DNA of 64,000 nt from Actinomadura meyerae (GCF_900188445.1 NZ_FZOR01000008.1:165269-229268), one strand, 5' to 3'; numbered from the stretch's first letter, positions 34,572-43,532 are shown. The notes: generated by a model not told the origin, from the sequence alone. Translations and numbers: made by a program.

Positions 34572-35540
34572 CTACAGGTCGACGTGCTCGCGCACCGGGC
34601 CGTCGGACGCCTCGAGATCGGCCGGCGACGAGCGCCGCACCGGCACCTCCGGCAGCGGCGGGGGAGTGCCCCCGAACTCCGGGCACCGCTCCTTGTGGTC
34701 GCACCAGTCGCACAACCGGCCCGCCCGCGGCCGCCACTCGCCCGTGTCCATCGCCCGCCGGATCGCCGCCCACAGCGCCTCCACCTTGCGCTGGGTCGCC
34801 CGCAGGTCCGCCTCGTCCGGCTCGTACCGCAGGATCTCACCGTTCCCGAGGTACATCAGCTGCAGCAACCGGGGGACCCGCCCCCGCAGCCGCCACAGCA
34901 CCAGCGCGTAGAACTTCATCTGGAACAGCGCCCGCGCCTCGAAGTCGGCCCGCGGCGCCGTCCCCGTCTTGTAGTCCACGATCCGCACGTCGCCGCTCGG
35001 CGCCACGTCCACCCGGTCGATGTACCCCCGCAGCTTCAGCCCCGAGTCCAGCACCGTCTCCACGAACAGCTCCCGCTCCGCCGGCTCCAGCCGGCGCGGA
35101 TCCTCCAGCGAGAAGTACCGCTCCACCATCCGCCGCGCCTGGCCCAGCCACTCCGCGCGCTCGGCGTCCCCGGCGTCCCCGTCCGCGAACAGCCCCGCCA
35201 GCTCCGGCTCCTCCGCCAGCAGCCGCTCCCACTCCGGCGCCAGCATCTCCAGCGCCGCCTCCGGCGTCCGCCCGCCCGTCGGCAGGTCGAACAGCCGCTC
35301 CAGCACCGCGTGCACCAGCGTCCCGCGCACCGCCGCCGCGCTCGGCCGCTCCGGGATCCGATCGATCACCCGGAACCGGTACAGCAGTGGACACGTCATG
35401 AAATCGCCCGCCCGGGACGGGGACAACGACCCCACCACCGCGACGCCCCCCGCCCCGACACCGCCTGCTCCGGCGCCCCCCGCACCGCCGTCCCGCGCCG
35501 ACGGAACGGACGCCTCACTACCCGCATCGGTCGTCGTCAT
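34572..35540 (-). CDS. RecB/Cas4-type PD-(D/E)XK nuclease with Fe-S cysteines
   Basis: 322 residues from ATG 35540. It is a standalone RecB-family exonuclease domain. Motifs are 'RGTLVHAVLERLF' (His), 'GYIDRVDV' (Asp), 'VRIVDYKTG' (D-x-K) and 'FQMKFYALVL' (Q-x-x-x-Y). One Cys in 'FMTCPLLYRF' near the N-terminus and three in 'RLCDWCDHKERCPEF' near the C-terminus form the AddB/Cas4-type 4Fe-4S pattern. The N-terminal 40 residues are a Gly/Ala linker. It faces away from the site-2 protease gene; this pair flanks the Pup-proteasome locus in many actinomycetes. It probably acts in DNA end processing. Confidence 0.9.
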   Translation of the reverse strand: MTTTDAGSEASVPSARDGGAGGAGAGGVGAGGVAVVGSLSPSRAGDFMTCPLLYRFRVIDRIPERPSAAAVRGTLVHAVLERLFDLPTGGRTPEAALEMLAPEWERLLAEEPELAGLFADGDAGDAERAEWLGQARRMVERYFSLEDPRRLEPAERELFVETVLDSGLKLRGYIDRVDVAPSGDVRIVDYKTGTAPRADFEARALFQMKFYALVLWRLRGRVPRLLQLMYLGNGEILRYEPDEADLRATQRKVEALWAAIRRAMDTGEWRPRAGRLCDWCDHKERCPEFGGTPPPLPEVPVRRSSPADLEASDGPVREHVDL

Positions 35541-35548
35541 GGCACAGC

Positions 35549-35554
35549 AGACTA
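35549..35554 (-). promoter_or_regulatory. -10 element of a leaderless promoter (RecB-like nuclease)
   Basis: TAGTCT on the minus strand ends 8 nt before ATG 35540. Confidence 0.45.
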
Positions 35555-35660
35555 GGCGACACCCCCGACGAAAATCCCGCACCCCGCCGCACCCCACCCC
35601 ACCCGCCGCCACCGCCCCCCGGCACCGGCACCGGCGGCCCCGCACGCCCCCCGGGGGCCG

Positions 35661-35666
35661 TAGCAT
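35661..35666 (+). promoter_or_regulatory. -10 element of a leaderless promoter (site-2 protease)
   Basis: TAGCAT ends 7 nt before GTG 35674. Confidence 0.5.
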
Positions 35667-35673
35667 CGAAGAC

Positions 35674-36861
35674 GTGACGAACAGCGCGCCCCCGACCCAG
35701 GGCAGGAAACCCGCCGGAGGCCCCGGCCACGACGACGACGGCCGCACCCCGCGCCCCGGCCTCTCCATGGGCCGCGTGTTCGGCGTCCCCGTCTACGTCT
35801 CACCCAGCTGGTTCCTCGTCGCCGTCCTCGTCACCGTCATGTTCGAAGGCCAAGTCCACGGCGTCGCCGACCGCCCCCTCAGCTACCTCGTCGCCTTCAC
35901 CTACGCCGTCCTGCTCTACGGCTCGGTCTTCGTCCACGAACTCAGCCACGCCGTCACCGCCCGCATCTTCGGGCTCCCCGTCCGCTCCGTCACCCTCCAC
36001 GTCCTCGGCGGCGAGACCTCCATCGAACGCGAGGCCCCCACCCCCGGCCGCGAATTCCTCATCGCCTTCGCCGGCCCCCTCACCAACCTCGTCCTCGCCG
36101 GCCTCGGCCTCCTCGCCCACGCCACCCTCGCCCTCCCCGACGTCGCCCTCCTGCTCCTCGAAGCCCTCACCTTCGCCAACCTCCTCGTCGGCGTCTTCAA
36201 CCTCCTGCCCGGCCTGCCCCTCGACGGCGGCCGCCTCGTCCGCGCCGCCGTCTGGAAGGCCACCGGACGCGCCCGCAGCGGCGCCATCATCGCCGGCTGG
36301 GTCGGCCGCGCCGTCGCCATCGGCTGCCTCGTCGCCGGCGCCTACCTCGCCACCTACACCACCACCGCCTCCGACGGCGGCATCGGCTGGCTCGCCCTCC
36401 TGTGGTCCGCCCTCATCGCCTCCTTCATCTGGGTCGGCGCCACCCAGGCCATCCGCGCCGAGCGCGTCCGCGACCGCATCCCCCTGCTGTCGGCCCGCCG
36501 CCTCGCCCGCCGCGCCACCCTCGTCACCGCCGACACCCCCCTCGCCGAGGCCGTCCGCCGCGCCCACGCCGACCACGCCGGCGCCATCGTCATCGCCGAC
36601 CACGACGGCCGCCCCCTCGGCCTCGTCAGCGAGAAGGCCGTCACCGCCACCCCCGAGCACCGCCGCCCCTGGATCACCGCGGGCGAGCTCTCCCGCGGCG
36701 TCCACGACGACCTCACCCTCCCCGCCGACCTCGCCGGCGACGACCTCCTCGACGCCCTCCGCCGCGCCCCCGCCTCCGAATACCTCCTCGTCGAACCCGA
36801 CGGCCGCCTCTACGGCGTCCTCGCCGTCAGCGACGTCGACCACGCCTTCACCGGCATCTGA
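35674..36861 (+). CDS. Site-2 protease family metalloprotease with CBS domains
   Basis: 395 residues from GTG 35674. It is an intramembrane zinc protease. The catalytic 'HELSHA' lies in the third hydrophobic segment and the Asp motif is 'NLLPGLPLDGGRL'. Six or so membrane helices are seen. The C-terminal 130 residues hold a CBS pair ('AGAIVIADHDGRPLGLVSEKAV', in parts, and 'YLLVEPDGRLYGVLAVSDVD') that may sense adenine nucleotides. This is the SpoIVFB/Rip3-like group. It lies between the RecB-like nuclease (divergent) and trmI, the usual order upstream of mpa. Confidence 0.93.
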   Translation: MTNSAPPTQGRKPAGGPGHDDDGRTPRPGLSMGRVFGVPVYVSPSWFLVAVLVTVMFEGQVHGVADRPLSYLVAFTYAVLLYGSVFVHELSHAVTARIFGLPVRSVTLHVLGGETSIEREAPTPGREFLIAFAGPLTNLVLAGLGLLAHATLALPDVALLLLEALTFANLLVGVFNLLPGLPLDGGRLVRAAVWKATGRARSGAIIAGWVGRAVAIGCLVAGAYLATYTTTASDGGIGWLALLWSALIASFIWVGATQAIRAERVRDRIPLLSARRLARRATLVTADTPLAEAVRRAHADHAGAIVIADHDGRPLGLVSEKAVTATPEHRRPWITAGELSRGVHDDLTLPADLAGDDLLDALRRAPASEYLLVEPDGRLYGVLAVSDVDHAFTGI

Positions 36862-36958
36862 GCCACCCCGAACCCGCGTCACCCGCGCCGCACCGGGCAC
36901 CCCGCAGAGCGCGCCCGGCCCGGCCCCTCGCGCGGCCCGACCTGCCCGCACACGCCGC

Positions 36959-36964
36959 TAGCCT
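36959..36964 (+). promoter_or_regulatory. -10 element of a leaderless promoter (trmI)
   Basis: TAGCCT ends 8 nt before ATG 36973. Confidence 0.45.
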
Positions 36965-36972
36965 TGACGACC

Positions 36973-37932
36973 ATGAGCGAACCCCAGCCCAACGGAACCG
37001 CCCCCGCCACCGGCCGCATCCCCCACGGCCCCTTCCGCCCCGGCGACCAGGTTCAGCTCACCGACCCCAAGGGCCGCATCAACACCATCACCCTCCAGCC
37101 CGGCAAGCTCTACCACTCCCACAAGGGCTCCATCCCCCACGACGACATCATCGGCACCCCCGAAGGAAGCGTCTTCCGCTCCACCGGCGGCATCGAATAC
37201 CTCGCCTTCCGCCCCCTCCTCGCCGACTACACCCTCCGCATGCCCCGCGGCGCCGCCGTCGTCTACCCCAAGGACGCCGCCCAGATCATCGCCATGGCCG
37301 ACATCTTCCCCGGCGCCCGCGTCATCGAGGCCGGCGCCGGATCCGGCGCCCTCACCTGCTCCCTCCTGCGCGCCGTCGGCGAACACGGCCTCGTCTCCTC
37401 CTACGAGCGCCGCCCCGACTTCGCCGACATCGCCCGCGCCAACGTCGAGAAGTTCTTCGGCGGCCCCCACCCCGCCTGGCGCCTCACCGTCGGCGCCCTC
37501 GAGCACGCCCTCGCCGAAACCGACGCCGACCGCGTCGTCCTCGACATGCTCGCCCCCTGGGAGACCCTCGACGCCGTCGCCAAGGCCCTCATCCCCGGCG
37601 GCCTCGTCTGCGCCTACATCGCCACCACCACCCAGATGTCCCGCGTCGTCGAGGACCTCCGCGCCCAAGGCAGTTTCGCCGAGCCCTACGCCTTCGAGAC
37701 CATGCTCCGCTCCTGGCACGTCGACGGGCTCGCCGTCCGCCCCGACCACCGCATGGTCGGCCACACGGGCTTCCTCGTCACCGCCCGCCGCCTCGCCGAC
37801 GGCGTCACCCCGCCCGCCCGCCGGCGCCGCCCCGCCAAGGGCGCCCACCCCGCCCCCGGCGGCGACGCCCCCCGCGGCGACACGCCCGGCGCCGAACCCG
37901 ACGACGCGCCCGGGCGCCCCACCGAGTCCTAG
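36973..37932 (+). CDS. trmI: tRNA (adenine-58-N1)-methyltransferase TrmI
   Basis: 319 residues from ATG 36973. It methylates A58 in the T-loop of tRNAs using SAM. The small N-terminal beta-barrel is followed by a Rossmann methyltransferase with 'VIEAGAGSGALTCSLLR' (SAM motif I), 'SSYERRPDFADIARANVE' and 'DRVVLDMLAPWE' (motif IV). The family forms homotetramers. The C-terminal 45 residues are a disordered Arg/Pro/Gly tail. Its place just upstream of mpa is conserved in actinobacteria. Confidence 0.93.
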   Translation: MSEPQPNGTAPATGRIPHGPFRPGDQVQLTDPKGRINTITLQPGKLYHSHKGSIPHDDIIGTPEGSVFRSTGGIEYLAFRPLLADYTLRMPRGAAVVYPKDAAQIIAMADIFPGARVIEAGAGSGALTCSLLRAVGEHGLVSSYERRPDFADIARANVEKFFGGPHPAWRLTVGALEHALAETDADRVVLDMLAPWETLDAVAKALIPGGLVCAYIATTTQMSRVVEDLRAQGSFAEPYAFETMLRSWHVDGLAVRPDHRMVGHTGFLVTARRLADGVTPPARRRRPAKGAHPAPGGDAPRGDTPGAEPDDAPGRPTES

Positions 37933-38233
37933 ATCACACCCCCGCCGCCCGCCCCGCCGCACCGCACCCCGCCCGCACCCCGCGCGACCCCCGTCACGCC
38001 CCGCGCACCACCACAGAACTCGGCAAACCCCCCGTCACGACACGCCCGACCCCCTGAACGCCCAGGTCCACACCCCGTAACCCCACGCCCCGCACCACCC
38101 CCACAGCACCCCTCCCAACCCTCCCGGAAGACACCCGCACGACACGAACACCGAATGGGCAGGTTACGGAAGCCCTCCAGATAGGTAGGGTCTCAGTAGG
38201 TCGTCGGCTCTCTTCGTGAGGAGGTGACGGGGC
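37933..38233 (+). other. Intergenic region carrying the mpa promoter
   Basis: About 300 bp without a gene. The left 200 bp is a C-rich strand with no open structure. A -10-like TAGGGT sits at 38186-38191 about 40 nt before the mpa start. Confidence 0.5.
38186..38191 (+). promoter_or_regulatory. Probable -10 of the mpa promoter
   Basis: TAGGGT (overlapping TAGGTA at 38182-38187), followed by a ~40-nt leader with GAGGAGG before GTG 38234. Unlike its neighbours this mRNA has a leader. Confidence 0.4.
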
Positions 38234-39997
38234 GTGGCCGCTCGTGACGATGCTGGGGCGCGCAGGGCGCAGCACGAAAAGGAGGTCAGGGACCTCCAAA
38301 CGCAGATCTCCTTCCTGGAGGAGGAGATCTCCGTGCTGCGCCGCAAGCTCGCGGAATCCCCGCGCCAAGTACGTGTGCTGGAAGAACGCCTCCATGAGGC
38401 ACAGGCAAACCTGGCCGCCGTAACCGGCCAGAACGAGCGACTCGTAGCGACCCTCAAAGAGGCTCGCGAACAGATCGTGGCGCTCAAGGAGGAGGTCGAC
38501 AGGCTCGCACAACCACCGTCCGGATTCGGTGTCTTCCTCGAAGCCCGCGACGACGGGACCGTCGACATCTTCACCGGCGGGCGCAAGCTCCGCGTGAACG
38601 TCAGCCCCGCCGTCGAGATCGACGAACTCCAGCGCGGCCAAGAGGTCATGCTGAACGAGGCCCTCAACGTTGTCGAAGCCCTCGACTTCGAAGAGCAGGG
38701 CGAAGTCGTCATGCTCAAGGAGCTCTTCGATGACGGCGAACGCGCCCTCGTCATCGCGCACGCCGACGAGGAACGCGTCGTCAAGCTCGCCGAGCCGCTC
38801 CGCGGAGTCCCGCTCCGCGCCGGCGACTCGCTCATGCTCGAATCAAGGTCCGGCTACGCCTACGAGAAGATCCACAAGGCCGAGGTCGAAGAACTCGTCC
38901 TCGAAGAGGTCCCCGACATCTCCTACAACGAGATCGGCGGCCTCGGCTCCCAGATCGAACTGATCCGGGACGCCGTGGAACTTCCCTACCTGCACGCCGA
39001 CCTGTTCCGGGAGCACCAGCTCCGCCCGCCCAAGGGCGTCCTCCTCTACGGACCGCCCGGCTGCGGGAAGACCCTCATCGCCAAAGCCGTCGCCAACTCC
39101 CTCGCCAAGCAGGTCGCGGAGAAGACCGGCCAGGAGGGCAAGAGCTTCTTCCTCAACATCAAGGGCCCCGAGCTGCTCAACAAGTACGTCGGCGAGACCG
39201 AGCGGCACATCCGCCTCGTCTTCCAGCGGGCCCGCGAGAAGGCGTCCGCCGGGACCCCCGTCATCGTCTTCTTCGACGAGATGGACTCCATCTTCCGCAC
39301 CCGCGGCTCCGGAGTCTCCTCCGACGTCGAGAACACCATCGTCCCGCAGCTGCTCAGCGAGATCGACGGCGTCGAAGGCCTGGAGAACGTCATCGTCATC
39401 GGCGCGTCCAACCGCGAGGACATGATCGACCCCGCGATCCTGCGCCCCGGCCGGCTCGACGTCAAGATCAAGATCGAGCGGCCGGACGCCGAGGCCGCCA
39501 AGGACATCTTCTCCAAGTACATCCTCGGCGGACTCCCGCTCCACCCCGACGACCTCAAGGAGCACGGCGGCTCCCCCGAGGCCACCGTCGACGCCATGAT
39601 CCAGCGGACCGTCGAGCGCATGTACGCCGAGACCGAGGAGAACCGCTTCCTGGAGGTCACCTACGCCAACGGCGACAAGGAAGTCCTCTACTTCAAGGAC
39701 TTCAACTCCGGCGCGATGATCCAGAACATCGTCGACCGGGCCAAGAAGATGGCCATCAAGCAGTTCCTCGACACCGGCCAGAAGGGCCTGCGCGTCTCCC
39801 ACCTCCTCGCCGCCTGCGTCGACGAGTTCAGCGAGAACGAGGACCTGCCCAACACCACCAACCCCGACGACTGGGCCCGCATCTCCGGCAAGAAGGGGGA
39901 GCGGATCGTCTACATCCGCACCCTCGTCTCCGGGACCAAGGGCGCCGAGGCCGGCCGGTCCATCGACACCGTCGCCAACACCGGCCAGTACCTGTAA
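38234..39997 (+). CDS. mpa: Proteasome-activating AAA ATPase Mpa/ARC
   Basis: 587 residues from GTG 38234 with GAGGAGG 8 nt upstream. Residues 10-95 are coiled coil that binds Pup. Two OB folds follow (about 95-240), then one AAA module with Walker A GPPGCGKT at 273-280, Walker B '[10 protein letters not shown]' and an SRH ending 'RPGRLD'. A Mycobacterium-type insertion is seen after Walker A ('[13 protein letters not shown]'). The C-terminus is GQYL, carrying the HbYX-like docking tail for the 20S gate. It unfolds pupylated proteins and feeds them to PrcBA. It heads the Pup-proteasome gene block. Confidence 0.97.
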   Translation: MAARDDAGARRAQHEKEVRDLQTQISFLEEEISVLRRKLAESPRQVRVLEERLHEAQANLAAVTGQNERLVATLKEAREQIVALKEEVDRLAQPPSGFGVFLEARDDGTVDIFTGGRKLRVNVSPAVEIDELQRGQEVMLNEALNVVEALDFEEQGEVVMLKELFDDGERALVIAHADEERVVKLAEPLRGVPLRAGDSLMLESRSGYAYEKIHKAEVEELVLEEVPDISYNEIGGLGSQIELIRDAVELPYLHADLFREHQLRPPKGVLLYGPPGCGKTLIAKAVANSLAKQVAEKTGQEGKSFFLNIKGPELLNKYVGETERHIRLVFQRAREKASAGTPVIVFFDEMDSIFRTRGSGVSSDVENTIVPQLLSEIDGVEGLENVIVIGASNREDMIDPAILRPGRLDVKIKIERPDAEAAKDIFSKYILGGLPLHPDDLKEHGGSPEATVDAMIQRTVERMYAETEENRFLEVTYANGDKEVLYFKDFNSGAMIQNIVDRAKKMAIKQFLDTGQKGLRVSHLLAACVDEFSENEDLPNTTNPDDWARISGKKGERIVYIRTLVSGTKGAEAGRSIDTVANTGQYL

Positions 39998-40020
39998 CGC
40001 CCCGCACCATGACGTCAACC

Positions 40021-40054
40021 GCGCGGCGGCTCCCCGGAAGGGGGGCCGCCGCGC
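40021..40054. terminator. Hairpin between mpa and dop
   Basis: 15-bp arms (40021-40035, 40040-40054, one G-U) with loop GGAA and no T-run. It separates the mpa transcript from the leaderless dop promoter. Confidence 0.55.
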
Positions 40055-40168
40055 CCGCGTCCAGGCCCGCACACGGCATGCGGCCCGCCCCGGGCACCCG
40101 CCCCGCCCGCCGCCACGCCGCAACCCCCGCCACACCCCGGTCCCGTGGCTCCACCCCCGCCGCCCCGA

Positions 40169-40174
40169 TAGGCT
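40169..40174 (+). promoter_or_regulatory. -10 element of a leaderless promoter (dop)
   Basis: TAGGCT ends 7 nt before ATG 40182. Confidence 0.5.
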
Positions 40175-40181
40175 CGACGAT

Positions 40182-41699
40182 ATGACTGTTCGGCGGGTGA
40201 TGGGCATCGAGACCGAGTACGGCATCTCCGTACCGGGGCAGCCAGGGGCCAACGCGATGGTGACCTCCTCCCAGGTCGTCAACGCCTACCTCGCGGCATC
40301 GGCCGCGCGGGCCCGCAGGGCGCGCTGGGACTTCGAGGAAGAGAACCCGCTCCGCGACGCCCGCGGCTTCGACCTCGCCCGCGAGGTCGCCGACCCCACC
40401 CAGCTCACCGACGAGGACCTCGGCCTCGCCAACGTCATCCTCACCAACGGCGCCCGGCTCTACGTCGACCACGCCCACCCCGAGTACTCCGCGCCCGAAT
40501 GCACCAACCCCCGCGACGCCGTCCTCTGGGACAAGGCCGGCGAACGCGTCATGGCCGACGCCGCGCAGCGCGCCGCCCTCGTCCCCGGCACCCACCCCAT
40601 CCAGCTCTACAAGAACAACACCGACAACAAGGGCGCCTCCTACGGCTGCCATGAGAACTACCTCATGCGCCGCGAGACCCCCTTCGCCGACATCGTCCGG
40701 CACCTCACCCCCTTCTTCGTCTCCCGCCAGGTCGTCTGCGGCGCCGGCCGCGTCGGCATCGGCGTCGACGGCCGCGGCGACGGCTTCCAGATCAGCCAGC
40801 GCGCCGACTTCTTCGAAGTCGAGGTCGGCCTGGAGACCACCCTCAAGCGGCCCATCATCAACACACGCGACGAGCCCCACGCCGACCCCGAGAAGTACCG
40901 GCGCCTCCACGTCATCATCGGCGACGCCAACATGGCCGAGCTGTCCACCTACCTCAAGCTCGGCACCACCTCCCTCGTCCTCGCGATGATCGAGGACGGC
41001 TTCCTCACCGTCGACCTGTCCGTCGACATGCCCGTCGCCGCGCTCCGCGCCGTCTCCCACGACCCGTCCTGCAAGCACCTGCTCACCCTCCGCGACGGCC
41101 GCAAGATGACCGCCGTCCAGCTCCAGATGGAGTACCTCGAGCAGTCCCGCAAGTACGTCGAGGACCGCTTCGGCGCCGACGTGGACGAGATGACCAAGGA
41201 CGTCCTCGACCGCTGGGAGTCCGTCCTGCACCGCCTCGGCGAGGACCCCATGCAGCTGTCCCGCGAGCTCGACTGGGTCGCCAAGCTCTCCCTGCTGGAG
41301 GGCTACCGCAGCCGGGACGGCCTCGACTGGTCCCACCCGCGCCTGCAGCTCGTCGACCTGCAGTACACCGACATCCGGCCCGACAAGGGCCTCTACAACC
41401 GCCTCGTGGACCGCGGCCGCATCGACCGGCTCGTCACCGAGGACGAGGTCCAGGCCGCCGTGGAGGACCCGCCCGAGGACACCAGGGCCTACTTCCGCGG
41501 CCGCTGCCTGCGCCAGTACGCCGAGTCCGTCGCCGCCGCGTCCTGGGACTCCGTCATCTTCGACGTCCCCGGCCGGGAGTCGCTCCAGCGCGTCCCGACC
41601 CTGGAGCCCCTGCGCGGCACCAAGCAGCACGTGGGCGCCCTCCTGGACCGCTGCCGCACCGCCGCCGACCTGGTGGCCACCCTGACCGGCCAGAGCTGA
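40182..41699 (+). CDS. dop: Pup deamidase/depupylase Dop
   Basis: 505 residues, carboxylate-amine ligase (glutamine synthetase-like) fold. '[11 protein letters not shown]' holds the Mg-binding Glu residues. Catalytic D96 is in '[11 protein letters not shown]'. The Dop-specific loop is '[16 protein letters not shown]', absent from PafA. '[16 protein letters not shown]' and '[13 protein letters not shown]' are shared with PafA. Because the Pup encoded next ends in Glu, deamidation should not be needed and Dop would act as depupylase. It is followed by pup after 285 bp. Confidence 0.97.
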   Translation: MTVRRVMGIETEYGISVPGQPGANAMVTSSQVVNAYLAASAARARRARWDFEEENPLRDARGFDLAREVADPTQLTDEDLGLANVILTNGARLYVDHAHPEYSAPECTNPRDAVLWDKAGERVMADAAQRAALVPGTHPIQLYKNNTDNKGASYGCHENYLMRRETPFADIVRHLTPFFVSRQVVCGAGRVGIGVDGRGDGFQISQRADFFEVEVGLETTLKRPIINTRDEPHADPEKYRRLHVIIGDANMAELSTYLKLGTTSLVLAMIEDGFLTVDLSVDMPVAALRAVSHDPSCKHLLTLRDGRKMTAVQLQMEYLEQSRKYVEDRFGADVDEMTKDVLDRWESVLHRLGEDPMQLSRELDWVAKLSLLEGYRSRDGLDWSHPRLQLVDLQYTDIRPDKGLYNRLVDRGRIDRLVTEDEVQAAVEDPPEDTRAYFRGRCLRQYAESVAAASWDSVIFDVPGRESLQRVPTLEPLRGTKQHVGALLDRCRTAADLVATLTGQS

Positions 41700-41760
41700 C
41701 CGGACGCACCGGAGCCGGGCGGCGCGAGAGCGCGCTGCCCGGCCGCACCGCATCCCATTG

Positions 41761-41775
41761 GATAGTGTGACTATC
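41761..41775. promoter_or_regulatory. Short palindrome upstream of pup
   Basis: GATAGT-GTG-ACTATC, perfect 6-bp arms, in a locally AT-richer stretch about 190 bp before the pup -10. It could be an operator. Confidence 0.3.
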
Positions 41776-41948
41776 GAGTTCTATCGCCCCGCTGACCTGC
41801 ACTGACGGGTGAGGTCTCGGTTTCGTGACCGCTTTGCCCGTTTCGCTGCGCGGCGGACCGGCGATAACCCGAGCATGCCCCCGGCCCGCGGGGAACCGGG
41901 ACGGCGAAACGGACGTTTCAAGATCCGCTAGCCGTCGGGGATCCCGGC

Positions 41949-41954
41949 TAGGGT
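41949..41954 (+). promoter_or_regulatory. Probable -10 of the pup promoter
   Basis: TAGGGT, then a leader of about 24 nt with GGAGG 8 nt before ATG 41984. Confidence 0.4.
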
Positions 41955-41983
41955 CGGAGGCACCGGCAGAGCGGAGGTACGGA

Positions 41984-42193
41984 ATGGCCACGAAGGACAC
42001 CGGCGGTCAGAAGCAGACCACCCGGCGCACGGAAGAGGTCGAGGAGACCGAGGCCACGACCACCGAGGACGTGCAAGAGCGCCAGGAGAAGCTCACGGAC
42101 GACGTGGACTCGATTCTGGACGAAATAGACGAAGTATTGGAAGAGAACGCAGAAGACTTCGTACGCGCCTATATACAAAAGGGCGGCGAATGA
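41984..42193 (+). CDS. pup: Prokaryotic ubiquitin-like protein Pup
   Basis: 69 residues. It is intrinsically disordered and acidic, with the conserved C-terminal half 'SILDEIDEVLEENAEDFV' that folds as a helix on the Mpa coiled coil, and the end 'RAYIQKGGE'. The C-terminal Glu means PafA can ligate it directly to substrate lysines. Codon use changes abruptly at about codon 45: the last 25 codons include two ATA, two GTA, one TTG, one CAA and mostly GAA, all rare in this genome, while the first 44 are typical. GGAGG lies upstream of the ATG. Confidence 0.97.
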   Translation: MATKDTGGQKQTTRRTEEVEETEATTTEDVQERQEKLTDDVDSILDEIDEVLEENAEDFVRAYIQKGGE

Positions 42194-42268
42194 TCCCGGT
42201 ATGTCCGATTTGGGTGCCCCGCTAATCGGGCAACGTATCTGGACATTCTGCTCCTAATCTCAAAGCGC

Positions 42269-42315
42269 TTCGAATGCATGGGCGAGACGGCTAAAGTCTC
42301 GCCCATGCGTTCGAA
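42269..42315. promoter_or_regulatory. 20-bp-arm palindrome on the endonuclease VII promoter and start
   Basis: Arms 42269-42288 and 42296-42315 match with one mismatch (G-U in RNA) around the 7-nt centre GGCTAAA. The -10 element TAAAGT (42292-42297) lies across the centre and the ATG at 42305 lies in the right arm. As DNA it could be an operator or a nuclease site; as RNA it would hide the start. Confidence 0.6.
42292..42297 (+). promoter_or_regulatory. -10 element of a leaderless promoter (endonuclease VII gene)
   Basis: TAAAGT ends 7 nt before ATG 42305. Confidence 0.45.
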
Positions 42316-43447
42316 AAAGTGCCTCGACTGCGGCGAGATCAAGCCCGCGACCGAGTTCTGGAAGCTCAGGTCCTCCAAAGACGGTCTTGCTTACTACTGC
42401 AAGGTGTGCTTCGGGCTTCGCAACAGTCGTTCATATCGGAAGAAGCAGGCAAGTCTGGGCAAAGATACGAGGGCCTACCGGAGACGCTCGGATATCCCGG
42501 AGGGCATGAAGTATTGCCCGCGATGCAAAAGGATCAAGCCCCGGGACGAGTTCGGGAAGAACCGGGCACTACACGACGGACTGGCTGCCTACTGCCGTCC
42601 GTGTCACGGCAAGGCGATGCTGGAGAACCGGCAGCGCAACCACGGAAGCAGCCGAAACTACCTGCTCAAGCTGCGTTACGGCATCACCGAGGAGCAGGTC
42701 GCGCGGATGATCGCAGAGCAGGGCGGAGTCTGCGCCATCTGCCTGCGGGCCGAGGCGAAGCACGTCGACCACAGCCATCTGACCGGCCTCGTCCGCCGCA
42801 TCCTCTGCTTCAAGTGCAACGGCGGGCTCGGGCAGTTCCGTGACGACCCCGACCGCATGCGGCTCGCGGCCAACTACCTCGAGCTGCGGGGGCCACATGC
42901 CCGGCGGTTGCGCATCGAGATCGGCGCTCCGGTCTTCGGCGGCCCCGACCGCGTGCGCTGGGACCCGTTCTGGCGCACGCGGAGGAGCGCCGCGGGGTCG
43001 TCGCGCCACTACCATCTGCGCCAGAAGTACGGCATCAACGACGATGACACGAAGTGGCTCCTCAAGGTGCAGGTGGGGTACTGCGCCGTGTGCTCCGACC
43101 ATCCCGCCGAGCATGTCGACCACGATCACAGGAGCGGCGCCGTGCGCGGGCTGACGTGTGTGGGCTGCAACACGGGTATGGGCCAGCTGCGGGACGACCC
43201 GATCGCCCTGCGCCGCGCGGCGGACTACGTGACCGGCCGGCTCGTGCGGACGGTGCGCGCGGACGGCGGCGGGACGCGGCTGTCGCTCACGGTCCCGGAC
43301 GTCGACCCGGCGGCGGTGCCGAGGGGCGGCTGGAAGGCGTACTGGGAGGAGGACGGCCGGTTCCGGAAGGAGACTCTGCCGTTCGACGAGGAGCTCGACA
43401 TGCCGACGTGGGACGAGGCCAGGCAGGATCTGGTGCTGCCCGACTGA
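42305..43447 (+). CDS. Tandem endonuclease VII (HNH/His-Me finger) protein
   Basis: 380 residues from ATG 42305 ('MRSKKCLDCG'). It begins with two zinc-ribbon units of about 35 residues: 'CLDCGEIKPATEF ... YCKVCF' and 'CPRCKRIKPRDEF ... YCRPCH'. Two T4 endonuclease VII-like nuclease units follow. The first has 'CAICLRAEAKHVDHSH' and 'ILCFKCNGGLGQFRDD'; the second 'CAVCSDHPAEHVDHDH' and 'LTCVGCNTGMGQLRDD'. Each keeps its zinc Cys, catalytic D-H-x-H and Asn. Each is preceded by a similar helix ('YGI' motif), so the gene arose by internal duplication. GC content is lower than in its neighbours near the 5' end. It sits between pup and prcB. The role is unknown: recombination, homing or restriction are possible. 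Confidence 0.85.
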   Translation: MRSKKCLDCGEIKPATEFWKLRSSKDGLAYYCKVCFGLRNSRSYRKKQASLGKDTRAYRRRSDIPEGMKYCPRCKRIKPRDEFGKNRALHDGLAAYCRPCHGKAMLENRQRNHGSSRNYLLKLRYGITEEQVARMIAEQGGVCAICLRAEAKHVDHSHLTGLVRRILCFKCNGGLGQFRDDPDRMRLAANYLELRGPHARRLRIEIGAPVFGGPDRVRWDPFWRTRRSAAGSSRHYHLRQKYGINDDDTKWLLKVQVGYCAVCSDHPAEHVDHDHRSGAVRGLTCVGCNTGMGQLRDDPIALRRAADYVTGRLVRTVRADGGGTRLSLTVPDVDPAAVPRGGWKAYWEEDGRFRKETLPFDEELDMPTWDEARQDLVLPD

Positions 43448-43532
43448 GGCGGTCGGAGCGCCGAGTCGCCGTGGTCGGGCGGTCACCCGCGAGTATGTCG
43501 GCTGCTCGGTGGGTCTGGGCGGCTCCCGGCCA

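Noticed and set aside
34547..34574. Four copies of a 9-bp unit (GCAGGCCCG-type) suggested a CRISPR-like or VNTR array.
   Set aside because: The units are contiguous with no spacers and only about 30 bp in total. It is a minor microsatellite at the end of the nuclease gene.
35800..36951. A 383-codon antisense frame consisting mainly of Gly, Ala, Asp, Glu and Val.
   Set aside because: It is the mirror of the C-ending codons of the site-2 protease and has no plausible protein composition.
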